Below are positions 51,511 to 60,105 of a stretch of DNA of 64,000 nt, piece after piece (the first letter of the stretch is position 1; each line of letters opens with the position of its first letter). Source of the stretch: Jiulongibacter sp966250325 (lineage in GTDB: Bacteria > Bacteroidota > Bacteroidia > Cytophagales > Spirosomataceae). The notes beneath the pieces are model-generated. The model was not told the origin of the DNA. It saw nothing but the letters and a program-made list of their open reading frames with translations, and searched no databases. The stretch is from the NCBI GenBank assembly GCA_966250325.1, contig CBINGY010000010.1, forward strand, positions 1 through 64,000, read 5' to 3'. Made by a program: the position numbers and the translations under genes.

Positions 51511-51708
51511 ATGTTACTTATTGCTGTTTTGGTACCCTGGTTGTCTTTTTTCCTTAGAGGTAGAATCCTGAGTGGTATTCTTTGTCTGCTTCTTCAAATC
51601 ACCATTATTGGCTGGCTACCTGCCGCACTTTGGGCGGTGGCTTCCCGGGTAGATGGTAAAAATGCTACCCGAATGAGACGCATGGAGCGTCGGATGTCAA
51701 GGGGTTGA
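51511..51708 (+). CDS. YqaE/Pmp3-like small membrane protein
   Basis: A 65-residue protein with two membrane helices: AVLVPWLSFFLRGRI and LLLQITIIGWLPAALWAV, followed by a basic tail rich in Arg and Met. This is the YqaE/Pmp3 pattern (stress-induced or proteolipid 3 family). Function in bacteria unknown. It is followed by a 222-bp gap (51709-51930) with no gene, holding A+T-rich sequence and small imperfect repeats such as GGTCT/AGACC and GGAGACTTCG. Confidence 0.8.
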   Translation: MLLIAVLVPWLSFFLRGRILSGILCLLLQITIIGWLPAALWAVASRVDGKNATRMRRMERRMSRG

Positions 51709-51930
51709 CGATATTGGATTATTGATTTAGTATTAGTGTTCTGCAAAGTCTCTGACTTCGCCGTGGTGAATTGCGGTCTCCAGACCTTAAGTAAGAATTA
51801 CTAAAAGTTTGCTAACTCGAACTAAAGGTTCAGGCCACCTTGAGACGCTGCATCGAAATCGGAGACTTCGAAGAACTGAAGTGTATTGATCAAAAAACCG
51901 AATCAATTAATGGTTCTTTATTTAGATGAA

Positions 51931-52968
51931 CTATTCCACCTGTTCATCGGTAAATATGCCGTAAACGTAATTCAGGTATAGTAACTTTTCTTTGCTCTTG
52001 ATTCGTTGCTTCTTAATCCCATCTACCAAAGTCGAAGTAAGGATTGTAGTTGCCAGACTTCCCTCGAATATGAAAATCTGTGGCTGATATGAATGAAGTT
52101 GTGAATTATTATATATCAGACGGTTACGATATTTTGTCAGCAAAATGAAATTATTCTCAAAAACGCGATAATACACTCTGTGGTTGACAACGTATCCCCA
52201 GATTTTGCCACTGAGCGATAGCCCGTCTTTCAAAATGATTTTCCCATCAGACCAATTGCCTACCTGAATATAGCTGCCGGAAAATTCTTCGAGATATTGA
52301 AGAATTCGTTTATTATAAGTGTTGGTTTCGGGATTAAAATAGAGATCGTTAAAAAACCTGTAAACCCCATCCTGAAACTCATTTGAAATAGTTACAGGTT
52401 CATTGGCCCTTTCCTTGTAGTGTTCAAATTGCTCTGCAGACATTGTATATCCTGTAAATAAAGCTTGCTGGAAATCATCCTTTCTGATATTTTCAAGTGC
52501 CTTCTTCATTATTTTCACTGGTAAATCCCCAATAGACTTAGACTTCTCTTCTCCAATAAATTCATCTATCTTAAGAAATTGATTCTCCAGCTGAACAAAG
52601 AAATCCATTACTACGTTGATCTCTGGCTGCTTTCCCTCATATTGATAAATTTCCATTCTTCTTAAAACCACAATTAATCCATTTCCTATAGGAGTAGGAA
52701 TGCTTTTTGATTGAGATGAGAATTTTTTCAGAAAGTAATTTCTAATATCTCCCTTATAATAAATATCACTGAAACCATTCGGAGTTCGAATTGTACCTAT
52801 ATGCTCTTTCAAAGCAACCGATCTCAAATCCAAAAGATCGATAACATTAAAACTGACAAATTCAGATGATAAATCTTCAGAGTTATCATCTAATTGAATA
52901 TATGTTTGGCTCGAAAGTGTTGTCTGAATGAGTAGAGTAAGTAGTATTATGGTAAATGGTGTTTTCAT
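51931..52968 (-). CDS. Secreted protein of unknown function
   Basis: A 345-residue A+T-rich protein with a signal peptide (PFTIILLTLLIQTTLSS). I do not recognise a family. Features seen: NEFQDGVYRFFNDLYFNP in the middle, a beta-rich stretch (WSDGKIILKDGLSLSGKIWG) and a hydrophobic end. ATG 52968 starts the signal peptide. It begins 25 bp after mazG and may share its transcript. Codon use is richer in A and T than its neighbours, so recent acquisition is possible. Confidence 0.65.
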   Translation of the reverse strand: MKTPFTIILLTLLIQTTLSSQTYIQLDDNSEDLSSEFVSFNVIDLLDLRSVALKEHIGTIRTPNGFSDIYYKGDIRNYFLKKFSSQSKSIPTPIGNGLIVVLRRMEIYQYEGKQPEINVVMDFFVQLENQFLKIDEFIGEEKSKSIGDLPVKIMKKALENIRKDDFQQALFTGYTMSAEQFEHYKERANEPVTISNEFQDGVYRFFNDLYFNPETNTYNKRILQYLEEFSGSYIQVGNWSDGKIILKDGLSLSGKIWGYVVNHRVYYRVFENNFILLTKYRNRLIYNNSQLHSYQPQIFIFEGSLATTILTSTLVDGIKKQRIKSKEKLLYLNYVYGIFTDEQVE

Positions 52969-52993
52969 TTTTTTTGAAAGATCAAAAGGTTCC

Positions 52994-53815
52994 TCACATC
53001 CGCTTCGCTTCCTCCCAGAAAACATCCATTTCAGCCAGAGTCATGTCTGCCAGGTTTTTATTCAGGTCTTTGGCCTTTGATTCCAGGTATTGAAAGCGTT
53101 TGATGAATTTTTTGTTGGTTCGTTCCAGTGCCGTTTCCGGGTTAATGTCAATGAAGCGGGCGTAATTGACCAGTGAGAAAAGTAAATCCCCAAACTCGGC
53201 CTCAGCTTTTTCAGCATCTATGGTTTCTGATGTTTCGGCATTGAAATGCTCTTTGAATTCCTGCATTTCTTCCTCCACTTTACCCCAAACCTGCTGTTTC
53301 TCTTCCCAGTCGAAACCCACCCCCCGGGCCTTCTCCTGAATACGCATCGCCTTCACCAATGCAGGTAAGCTATTGGGAACGCCTCCCAAAACACTCTTGT
53401 TTCCTTTTTCCTTCAGCTTCAGTTTCTCCCAGTTCTCTTTCACATCCTGTTCATTTTTTACGCTGGTATCACCATAGATATGCGGGTGGCGGGCTATCAG
53501 CTTTTCTGAAATGCGATGAAGAACCTCAGAGATATCGAAGTCTCCGGTTTCAGAACCAATTTTGGCGTAAAAAACCAGGTGCAGCATGATGTCACCCAGC
53601 TCTTTCTTTACTTCCTGCAGGTTTCCTTCCAGAATAGCATCAGAAAGCTCATACGTTTCTTCTATAGTGAGATGCCGCAGACTTTCCATGGTCTGTTTCC
53701 TGTCCCAGGGGCATTTTTCCCGCAGATCGTCCATGATGGTGAGCAGGCGGTCGAAGGCCATGAGCTGTTGCATGCGTTGGGGTGAGAAAAGTGGGGATAC
53801 AGACGGTACAGACAT
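52994..53815 (-). CDS. mazG: Nucleoside triphosphate pyrophosphohydrolase MazG
   Basis: A 273-residue two-domain MazG. The first all-alpha NTP-PPase has LREKCPWDRKQTMESLRHLT followed by EETYELSDAI and KKELGDIMLHLVFYAKIG, giving the ExxE...D metal-binding residues; a second copy starts near residue 160 (GKVEEEMQEFKEH) with AEAEFGDLLFSLVNYAR. It hydrolyses (d)NTPs to NMP and pyrophosphate. ATG 53815 is used; the frame continues upstream six codons to a TTG start at 53833 with no support. Confidence 0.95.
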   Translation of the reverse strand: MSVPSVSPLFSPQRMQQLMAFDRLLTIMDDLREKCPWDRKQTMESLRHLTIEETYELSDAILEGNLQEVKKELGDIMLHLVFYAKIGSETGDFDISEVLHRISEKLIARHPHIYGDTSVKNEQDVKENWEKLKLKEKGNKSVLGGVPNSLPALVKAMRIQEKARGVGFDWEEKQQVWGKVEEEMQEFKEHFNAETSETIDAEKAEAEFGDLLFSLVNYARFIDINPETALERTNKKFIKRFQYLESKAKDLNKNLADMTLAEMDVFWEEAKRM

Positions 53816-53830
53816 ATCATAATCTTTTTT

Positions 53831-53838
53831 CAAAACTA
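53831..53838 (-). promoter_or_regulatory. Promoter -7 box of mazG
   Basis: TAGTTTTG on the minus strand, full TAnnTTTG match, directly behind the thioredoxin-gene terminator and 15 bp before ATG 53815. Confidence 0.5.
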
Positions 53839-53841
53839 ATC

Positions 53842-53874
53842 AAAAATAAAAGGCTACCCGCAGAGGCAGCCTTT
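53842..53874 (-). terminator. Intrinsic terminator of the thioredoxin-family gene
   Basis: Arms AAAGGCT (53849-53855) and AGCCTTT (53868-53874), followed on the minus strand by TTATTTTTG. Confidence 0.85.
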
Positions 53875-53896
53875 CCGAATATGCTACAGAAACCAT

Positions 53897-54574
53897 TTAT
53901 TCTCTCCATTTGATGGAGCAGCCAATGGCTTTGGTGTTTGTGGTAACTACCGGCTTATTGGCAAGGAGATTATCCAGAGCGTCTTCTACATATTTTTTGG
54001 TGACCGATGAAGGATCCTGTGCATTGTCATCAATGGCACCGGCATACTTGACGATGTTTTTACCATCTTCTTTACGAATTACAAAGACATGGGGTGTACG
54101 CACCGCTCCGAACTTCCGGCCTACTCCCTGATCATCTACCAGATACGGAAAGTTGAATCCCTTCTCGGTTGCCCGGACTTTCATATTTTCGAAGGAATCT
54201 GCTTCATAGGCGGCGGGGTCATTGGGGTTCAAGGCGATTACCGGATATCCCTGAGTGGCGTATCGTGTATTTAAAGAAATGATTCGGTCTTCATAAGCTT
54301 TGGAAAACGGACAATGATTACTCGTAAATACAATGACAAATCCCCTGGCCTCCGGATAAGAAGCCATTGAAACCATTTTACCGTCAATATTTTTCAAAGA
54401 AAACGCAGGGGCTTCATCACCAACATCAGCCGGTTTTTGGACTGCTTCTGTAGCCATTTCAGGCGTGTTTTTGGCAGGTAATTCATCGGCGGCATTCACT
54501 TTCTTGAGAAAATAAGTCCAGGTAAGTGCCAGACAAAATGCGGCTATACTTAATACGCTGATTTTCTTTTTCAT
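53897..54574 (-). CDS. Exported thioredoxin-family (redoxin) protein
   Basis: A 225-residue protein with an N-terminal signal anchor (ISVLSIAAFCLALTWTYF) and a redoxin domain: APAFSLKNIDGKMVSM, then FTSNHCPFSKAYEDRI, where the single Cys in the NHCPxxxAYED pattern is the peroxidatic-like residue, and GAVRTPHVFVI. No second Cys follows as CxxC. The family is common in Bacteroidota; redox partner unknown. Its neighbour downstream in the genome is a TlpA-like protein 24 bp upstream, so they may be one operon. Confidence 0.82.
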   Translation of the reverse strand: MKKKISVLSIAAFCLALTWTYFLKKVNAADELPAKNTPEMATEAVQKPADVGDEAPAFSLKNIDGKMVSMASYPEARGFVIVFTSNHCPFSKAYEDRIISLNTRYATQGYPVIALNPNDPAAYEADSFENMKVRATEKGFNFPYLVDDQGVGRKFGAVRTPHVFVIRKEDGKNIVKYAGAIDDNAQDPSSVTKKYVEDALDNLLANKPVVTTNTKAIGCSIKWRE

Positions 54575-54598
54575 CGTTTGCGATCGTTTAACACAAAA

Positions 54599-55063
54599 TT
54601 ACTTTTTGAGAGCGTTTTCTAAATGTTTCGATTCAATTTTTCCCTCTATAAACGTCTTGTTCTGATCAATTAGCATAAGCGTGGCCGGTAAAGCCCCGCT
54701 CCAGGATGGATCAACTTTGTCGATCCAGCTGTTATAGTCAGGTTCATTCAGTAAGAAAAACCTGGCCGTGATGCTTTTTGACTCTATGAATTCGTTCACC
54801 TTTTGGGCATCCTTTGGAAAATCGAGGCTCACCAGAATTACTTCTACATTACTTTGACGCAGTTTTTCATTAAAAGTTTCGAACAGAGTTAATTCTTCCA
54901 GACAAGGTTTACACCAGGTGGCCCAGAAATGAATAATCCGCTGCGGTGGAGTCTCGGTTACTTTTTGAAGCTCGCCAAAACCAATGATCTCCACTTCCTG
55001 TGCCATCAGATGGGAAGAAAGTAGAAAGACAGTCAAAGTAAGAAGAAAAGAAACTTGGTTCAT
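54599..55063 (-). CDS. TlpA/ResA-like exported thioredoxin
   Basis: A 154-residue protein with a signal peptide (FLLTLTVFLLSSHLMAQ). IIHFWATWCKPCLEELTLFE contains the WCxPC (CKPC) redox motif of TlpA-type thioredoxins, and GALPATLMLID supplies the cis-Pro loop. It should reduce or exchange disulfides in the periplasm. Gene order with the redoxin is 24 bp apart on the minus strand. Confidence 0.92.
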   Translation of the reverse strand: MNQVSFLLTLTVFLLSSHLMAQEVEIIGFGELQKVTETPPQRIIHFWATWCKPCLEELTLFETFNEKLRQSNVEVILVSLDFPKDAQKVNEFIESKSITARFFLLNEPDYNSWIDKVDPSWSGALPATLMLIDQNKTFIEGKIESKHLENALKK

Positions 55064-55125
55064 TCTTTGAATTAAAGCGGAATTCGTTTCAAAATTGTCT
55101 TTTCATTCAGAATTTCTGCAGGAAG

Positions 55126-56616
55126 ATGCGAGCCTTACTATGTACTTCTTTTGAATCAGGGAATAGTCTAGCCTTTGAGGAACTGGAGCTTCCTGCTCCG
55201 GCAGCAGGGCAGATTTTGGTGCAGGTGAAAGCCTGCGGGATAAATTTCCCCGACCTTCTTCTTCTACAGAATAAATATCAGTTTAAGCCGCCACTTCCTT
55301 TTTCACCGGGCGGGGAGGTAGCTGGAATAATTAAGGCAATCGGTGACGGCGTGAAAAGATTTCAAGTAGGGGATCGCGTAGTATCCTTGTGTAAATGGGG
55401 TGGACTAGCCGAAGAAGTTCTGGTAGATGTCGAAAGCTGCTTCTACCTGCCCGATACGCTCGATTTTATTGCTGGAGCTTCGTTTTTTTACAATTATGCT
55501 ACTTCCTACCATGCATTGAAAAACCGGGCGATGCTCAGAAACGGAGAATGGATCCTGGTATTAGGTGCCGGAAGCGGAGTAGGACTGGCAGCAGTAGCAC
55601 TTGGGAAATGGATGGGGGCAAAAGTAATTGCTGCGGCGTCATCGGAAGAAAAGCTGGCCCTGGCCAGTGCTGCCGGTGCATTTGAATGTATCAATTATGC
55701 CTCGGAGGACCTACGTGATAGAATTCACGCCATCACCAATCAGAAGGGTGTTCAGGTGGTTTTTGATCCGGTAGGGGGTAAGTTTACGGAACCCGCTCTT
55801 CGGGAGATGGCCTGGGGAGGCAGGTATCTGATGGTTGGCTTTGCCACGGGCCAGGTACCTCAGATTTCACTTAATTTACCCTTACTTAAGGGATGCTCGG
55901 TAATCGGGGTATTCCTGAGCCGTTTTTCCAAAGAAAATCCTCAACTATTCAAAAGCAATCTGTCCGAGCTTCAGCAGTTAATTACAGATCATCAGATTGG
56001 GCTGCCACCAGTAAGGGTGTATCCCTTTGAAAGAGCCAAAGAGGCACTCGATGATTTAAGTCAAAGAAAAGTTGCAGGTAAAGCCGTTGTACTTACCGGT
56101 AGCCTGTTTGAGGCTAGTCAAAAGAGTCAATCATCAGATATTTCCAAAGAGGAATTGCAGCCGTTGATTTTTAGTAATAAGGAGCAGGTTTTTGAAGCGA
56201 TTGGCACCGAACTAGGCGTTTCTGAGTGGTTTCGGGTTTCGCAGAGTGTCATAGATGATTTTGCTCATAGCACCCTTGACAAGCAATGGATTCACACGGA
56301 TACGCTAAAGGCAGCTAGAACGGTATTCGGGAGCACTATTGCTCATGGATACCTTACTCTTTCTCTTTTACCCAAACTTCTGGAATCCGTGTATACCTGC
56401 TCCTTTTCAGCAATGGGAATCAATTACGGGGCAGAGAAAATCCGGTTCCTGAATCCGGTCAAAGCAGGTAGTCGCATTCGGGTAAGGGCTTTTCTGAAAT
56501 ACGCTTCAGAGTTGACAGGCGGAGGTATCAAAATGATTCTCGCCTGCACCATTGAAATAGAAGGAGAAGAAAAACCGGCTTGTTACGCTGAAATAATTTC
56601 TGTTTTGTACGGCTGA
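55126..56616 (+). CDS. MDR-family oxidoreductase fused to a MaoC-type enoyl-CoA hydratase
   Basis: A 496-residue bifunctional protein. Residues 1 to about 325 are a medium-chain dehydrogenase/reductase of the quinone oxidoreductase type (VKACGINFPDLLLLQNKY, NADP site LVLGAGSGVGLAAVALGKW). From about residue 345 a MaoC hotdog domain follows: IDDFAHSTLDKQWIHTD carries the Asp and His (five residues apart) of PhaJ-type (R)-hydratases, then GSTIAHGYLTLSLLPKL. The fusion suggests successive hydration and reduction of an enoyl-CoA. Not a known named enzyme to me. Confidence 0.88.
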   Translation: MRALLCTSFESGNSLAFEELELPAPAAGQILVQVKACGINFPDLLLLQNKYQFKPPLPFSPGGEVAGIIKAIGDGVKRFQVGDRVVSLCKWGGLAEEVLVDVESCFYLPDTLDFIAGASFFYNYATSYHALKNRAMLRNGEWILVLGAGSGVGLAAVALGKWMGAKVIAAASSEEKLALASAAGAFECINYASEDLRDRIHAITNQKGVQVVFDPVGGKFTEPALREMAWGGRYLMVGFATGQVPQISLNLPLLKGCSVIGVFLSRFSKENPQLFKSNLSELQQLITDHQIGLPPVRVYPFERAKEALDDLSQRKVAGKAVVLTGSLFEASQKSQSSDISKEELQPLIFSNKEQVFEAIGTELGVSEWFRVSQSVIDDFAHSTLDKQWIHTDTLKAARTVFGSTIAHGYLTLSLLPKLLESVYTCSFSAMGINYGAEKIRFLNPVKAGSRIRVRAFLKYASELTGGGIKMILACTIEIEGEEKPACYAEIISVLYG

Positions 56617-56635
56617 GCTTATCCTTCTACTTTTG
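56604..56635 (+). promoter_or_regulatory. Consensus promoter of comB, apparently leaderless
   Basis: TTTG (56604-56607), 20-nt spacer, TACTTTTG (56628-56635). Start of transcription should fall at or within a few bases of the ATG at 56640. The -33 region lies inside the end of the preceding gene. Confidence 0.7.
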
Positions 56636-56639
56636 CGGC

Positions 56640-57359
56640 ATGAACACCATTGAAATTTGTCTTACGCATGAGCTTGTGTATCAGCATGAGCTGGCCGGAA
56701 AAATTGTAGTAATCACCGACGTATTTCGGGCTACCAGCTGTATGGTGGCAGGTCTGGCCACAGGTGTACAGGCCATTAAGCCGGTTATTGAAGTGGATGA
56801 TTGCAGAGAATTGCAGAAACAGGGTTGGTTAGCCGGAGGGGAACGCCACGCTCAGATGATCGAAGGCTTTGATCTGGACAACTCTCCATTCAGCTACATG
56901 GAAGAGCGGGCCCTGGGTAGAAAAATTGCCATGACTACCACCAATGGCACACTGGCGGTAAATAAATCGCTGGAAGCAGATGAAATTCTTGTGGCTTCTT
57001 TCGGAAACCTTACAGCTACTGCAAACTACGTACGATTACAGGGAAAAGACGTGGTGGTGGTTTGTGCAGGCTGGAAAGGCAGACCCGGGCTGGAAGACGT
57101 ACTATTCGGAGGGGCATTGGCTCTGAAGCTTGCTGAAACATTTGAGGCTTCTGGTGACTCCACGCATCTGGCCATGGCGGGTTTTGAAATCGCTAAATCA
57201 GATTTACTTTCCTATCTCCAACGAGCCAGTCATTTGCAGCGTCTCAAAAGCCTGAGCGGAGGTTTGGACATCCCGTTTTGCCTGGAAATTGACCGGTTTG
57301 ATGTGGTGGTTAGGCTGAATGAAGATCAGGAACTCACACTCCATAACGTGAAGGCGTAA
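56640..57359 (+). CDS. comB: 2-phosphosulfolactate phosphatase family protein (ComB)
   Basis: A 239-residue Mg2+-dependent ComB-fold protein: VVITDVFRATSCMVAGLATG begins the core, then WLAGGERHAQMIEGFDLDNS, MTTTNGTLAVNKS and VVCAGWKGRPGLEDVLFGG. ComB dephosphorylates 2-phosphosulfolactate in coenzyme M synthesis of methanogens; in Bacteroidota no coenzyme M is known, so the true substrate is open. Its end overlaps the converging AraC gene by 26 bp. Confidence 0.9.
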   Translation: MNTIEICLTHELVYQHELAGKIVVITDVFRATSCMVAGLATGVQAIKPVIEVDDCRELQKQGWLAGGERHAQMIEGFDLDNSPFSYMEERALGRKIAMTTTNGTLAVNKSLEADEILVASFGNLTATANYVRLQGKDVVVVCAGWKGRPGLEDVLFGGALALKLAETFEASGDSTHLAMAGFEIAKSDLLSYLQRASHLQRLKSLSGGLDIPFCLEIDRFDVVVRLNEDQELTLHNVKA

Positions 57360-58185
57360 TGCCAAACCTCTCCTTAAAGGCTTTTATGAAGTGGGAAACG
57401 CTCTCAAAGCCTACTTCCTCCGATACCTCGTTCACGTTTTTTCGGGTATTTTTTAACAGGAAAGCAGCTCTGTTCATACGACTCTCTCGTATCCAGGAAG
57501 CCGGCGATTGTTGAAATTGTTCGTGAAAATCACGCTTAAAGGCTGAAAGACTTCGCCCTGAAAGCCGGGCCAGTTCATGAAGTGTGAGGGGTTTGAGGTA
57601 ATAGTTCTGCATCAGATATTCCAGGTCGGTTTTTTCACCCCGGTAAATTTCATGGAGCAGAGCTTTCAGATAGTCTCCTGAATCGTACTCCAGAAGGTGC
57701 AGAAGTAGCTCCTGTAGTTTCAGTTTCAGGAAATGATGGAGGTATTTGGTTCTTGATCTGAAATAAGGCAGTACAGATTCAGCAAATTTCCCGAATTTCT
57801 CATCGGTAGGAAGTATAAGTAGAGTGGGAAGCTGTTTCCCGGCCAGGTTACTTTCAGGAAACAGTTCGGTGTGCTGATTCACGAAGTCTTTGATGAGTTT
57901 TTCGTCAAAGAAGAATACCAGACTCTTATACGATTCGTCAATGGATTCAGACATCAGGTAATAGCCACGTCTTACAAAGAAAACATCCCCTTTTTTAACC
58001 GTTATGTGCTGATTAGTTCCGGAAAAAATCTTTTCCCCCTCTATGACATAAATCACCGCATTCTCCTCAAAAAATACCTCGTTTCTGGAAGGATACACAT
58101 CACTGCGGTAAGCCACAAAGGTGAGCTCCTGAATCTTAAGTGATTCAAAATGATCATCGGCTATTTCTGAGGGTACGCGTAGCAA
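57334..58185 (-). CDS. AraC-family transcriptional regulator (ExsA-like arrangement)
   Basis: A 283-residue regulator. The N-terminal half is cupin-like (YVIEGEKIFSGTNQHITVKKG, then FFVRRGYYLMSE). The C-terminal 100 residues hold two helix-turn-helix units, LHELARLSGRSLSAFKRDF and VNEVSEEVGFESVSHFIKAF ending KERFGITPSRY. Target genes unknown. It ends inside the comB 3' region on the opposite strand and is 6 bp after the glycosyltransferase gene. Confidence 0.9.
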   Translation of the reverse strand: MLRVPSEIADDHFESLKIQELTFVAYRSDVYPSRNEVFFEENAVIYVIEGEKIFSGTNQHITVKKGDVFFVRRGYYLMSESIDESYKSLVFFFDEKLIKDFVNQHTELFPESNLAGKQLPTLLILPTDEKFGKFAESVLPYFRSRTKYLHHFLKLKLQELLLHLLEYDSGDYLKALLHEIYRGEKTDLEYLMQNYYLKPLTLHELARLSGRSLSAFKRDFHEQFQQSPASWIRESRMNRAAFLLKNTRKNVNEVSEEVGFESVSHFIKAFKERFGITPSRYGV

Positions 58186-58191
58186 AACGAT

Positions 58192-59157
58192 TTAGACTGT
58201 CGAATTCAATTTCTGATTCTTTTCAATCACCTCATCGATCACAAAAAACGGTCGGCGTTTCACTTCAATATAAATACGACCGATATATTCACCCAAAATT
58301 CCCAAAATAATGAGGGTTACGCCACCGAGAAAGTACATACCTACCGTAAGCGTGGTGGTTCCCGGGATTTCTTCGGGCGAATGCCCCAGAACTTTAAAGC
58401 CAACCAACCGGTGGATTATAAAGAATATTCCTACCAGAAACGACGGAATAGCAATCATAAAACCGAAATATGTGGCTAATCGCAGCGGCACATTGGAAAA
58501 TCCAAAAAGCCCGTCCATGGCCAGTCCCATGAGTTTTTTAAAGGTGTATTTTACCTCTCCGGCCGCACGCTCTGCCCTTTCATAAGTCACACCGATCTGT
58601 TTAAATCCTGCATAGGCCCTTAGTCCACGTACAAACCGGATCTGCTCGGGCATTTCTTTTACAATTGCATTGACCACTTTGCGGTCCATCACACAGAAAT
58701 CCCCCGAGTCCAGCGGAATTTCAATATCAGAAATGGCTGCCAGCAGACGATAAAATAAACGGTATGCCACTTTTTTGAAGAAACCTTCTTTACGTTTGGT
58801 ACGAACCGCATAAACAACGTGATACCCCTCTCTCCATTTGTCCAGAAAGCGGTGAAGTTCTTCCGGGGGGTCTTGCAGATCACCATCCATAATCACCACG
58901 GCATCTCCTTTGGCTTCCTGAATACCCGCAGAAATGGCCGGCTGATGACCAAAATTCCGGGAAAGTTTTATCACCCGGATATGCTCATCCTCAGACGCAT
59001 ATTTCCTCATAATCTCCAGCGAATTATCTGCAGAGCCATCATCTACCAGCACAATTTCATAGTCTTCTTTCCAGCCTGGAGCTGCCGCGGTAAGTCGGGC
59101 ATATAAATTTGGAAGATTCTCTTCTTCGTTGAAAATAGGGATAACAATGGAAATCAT
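58192..59157 (-). CDS. GtrB/DPM-like polyprenyl-phosphate glycosyltransferase
   Basis: A 321-residue GT2 enzyme with two C-terminal membrane helices. IVIPIFNEEENLPNLY, VLVDDGSADNSLEIM, IMDGDLQDPPEEL and CVMDRKVVNAI are the donor and metal-binding motifs, and FGFMIAIPSFLVGIFFII with GVTLIILGILGEYIGRIY are the membrane pair. GtrB-type enzymes load glucose or another sugar onto undecaprenyl phosphate. ATG 59157 is used; ten codons upstream do not match. Confidence 0.92.
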   Translation of the reverse strand: MISIVIPIFNEEENLPNLYARLTAAAPGWKEDYEIVLVDDGSADNSLEIMRKYASEDEHIRVIKLSRNFGHQPAISAGIQEAKGDAVVIMDGDLQDPPEELHRFLDKWREGYHVVYAVRTKRKEGFFKKVAYRLFYRLLAAISDIEIPLDSGDFCVMDRKVVNAIVKEMPEQIRFVRGLRAYAGFKQIGVTYERAERAAGEVKYTFKKLMGLAMDGLFGFSNVPLRLATYFGFMIAIPSFLVGIFFIIHRLVGFKVLGHSPEEIPGTTTLTVGMYFLGGVTLIILGILGEYIGRIYIEVKRRPFFVIDEVIEKNQKLNSTV

Positions 59158-59184
59158 TCCGGATTGAAACAGGAAGGTGCGTTG

Positions 59185-59192
59185 CAAAAATA
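59185..59192 (-). promoter_or_regulatory. Promoter -7 box of the GtrB-like gene
   Basis: TATTTTTG on the minus strand, full TAnnTTTG match, 28 bp before ATG 59157. Confidence 0.45.
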
Positions 59193-59230
59193 GGTAAATC
59201 GGGAAACAAACTCTTTTTTTGTGGTCAATT

Positions 59231-59716
59231 ATGGCAGAATCACTTTTTATTCCTGAATCAGAAGACCGGGCGGTCCGGTATGAAGCCGTTTACCCGCAAT
59301 TAAAGGCACTCCTGCAAGCTGAGCCGGATGTGGTTGCCAATCAGGCTAATTTCTGTGCGGTATTGAAAGAAGCCTTTCATTTTTTCTGGATCGGCTTTTA
59401 CCGGGTTCTGGATGGTGAACTCATTCTGGGGCCTTTTCAGGGGCCACTGGCCTGTACCCGCATCGCATTTAACAAAGGAGTTTGCGGTCATGCATACTCC
59501 ACAAAGGCCACGGTTATTGTACCCGATGTTGAGGCCTTCCCCGGCCATATTGCCTGCTCCTCGGCTTCGCGAAGTGAAATCGTTGTTCCGGTAATCAACG
59601 AAGAAGGAGAAATTACCGCGGTTTTGGATGTAGATAGTGATGTTCTGGCAGATTTTGATGGAACAGATGCCTTTTGGCTTGAGAAATATGTTGAACTTTT
59701 TCGCCTGAATTCATGA
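59231..59716 (+). CDS. msrC: Free methionine-(R)-sulfoxide reductase (GAF domain)
   Basis: A 161-residue fRMsr. The GAF fold shows FFWIGFYRV, and three Cys have the E. coli YebR spacing: Cys in LACTRIAF, ten residues later VCGHAY, then twenty-four later IACSSAS. It reduces free Met-(R)-sulfoxide using thioredoxin. The start is ATG 59231 (four codons inside the open frame). Confidence 0.94.
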   Translation: MAESLFIPESEDRAVRYEAVYPQLKALLQAEPDVVANQANFCAVLKEAFHFFWIGFYRVLDGELILGPFQGPLACTRIAFNKGVCGHAYSTKATVIVPDVEAFPGHIACSSASRSEIVVPVINEEGEITAVLDVDSDVLADFDGTDAFWLEKYVELFRLNS

Positions 59717-60045
59717 GCTCTGAACAGAGAAAACCCGGGTCATTGAAAGAACGCTGGGGCCTGCACTCCAACTGGCAACTGCTGGCCGTATTTGTGGTTT
59801 TTTCGGTAAATGGTTCCTTTGCTGCATGGGTGGCCAGGCCCGTCACCCAATTTTTTGGTTTAAGCCCTGAAACAACCCAACCTTACTTTCTGTACTTGAT
59901 TTTCCGACTACTTCTTATCTTTCCGATCTATCAGCTTACGCTCCCGCTTGTCGGTTTTATATTTGGTCAATTCCGGTTTTTCTGGGAATTTGAAAAGAAA
60001 ACTTTACGAAGATTGGGCCTGAAACGATTTTTCCCTGAGGAGTAG
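59713..60045 (+). CDS. Small membrane protein, DUF6787-like
   Basis: A 110-residue protein with two or three membrane segments: WQLLAVFVVFSVNGSFAAW, FLYLIFRLLLIFPIYQLTLP, then LVGFIFGQFRFFWEFEKKT. This resembles DUF6787. It overlaps the msrC stop by four bases (ATGA) and is followed by a terminator. Function unknown. Confidence 0.72.
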   Translation: MSSEQRKPGSLKERWGLHSNWQLLAVFVVFSVNGSFAAWVARPVTQFFGLSPETTQPYFLYLIFRLLLIFPIYQLTLPLVGFIFGQFRFFWEFEKKTLRRLGLKRFFPEE

Positions 60046-60048
60046 GCC

Positions 60049-60080
60049 AAAAAAAAGCCGGGCTTCAGCCCGGCTTTTTT
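60049..60080. terminator. Bidirectional terminator between DUF6787-like gene and tsf
   Basis: GCCGGGC (60057-60063) and GCCCGGC (60068-60074), 4-nt loop, with eight A before and six T after. Confidence 0.92.
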
Positions 60081-60105
60081 CATTGAGTATCACCTGAAAT
60101 AAGGA

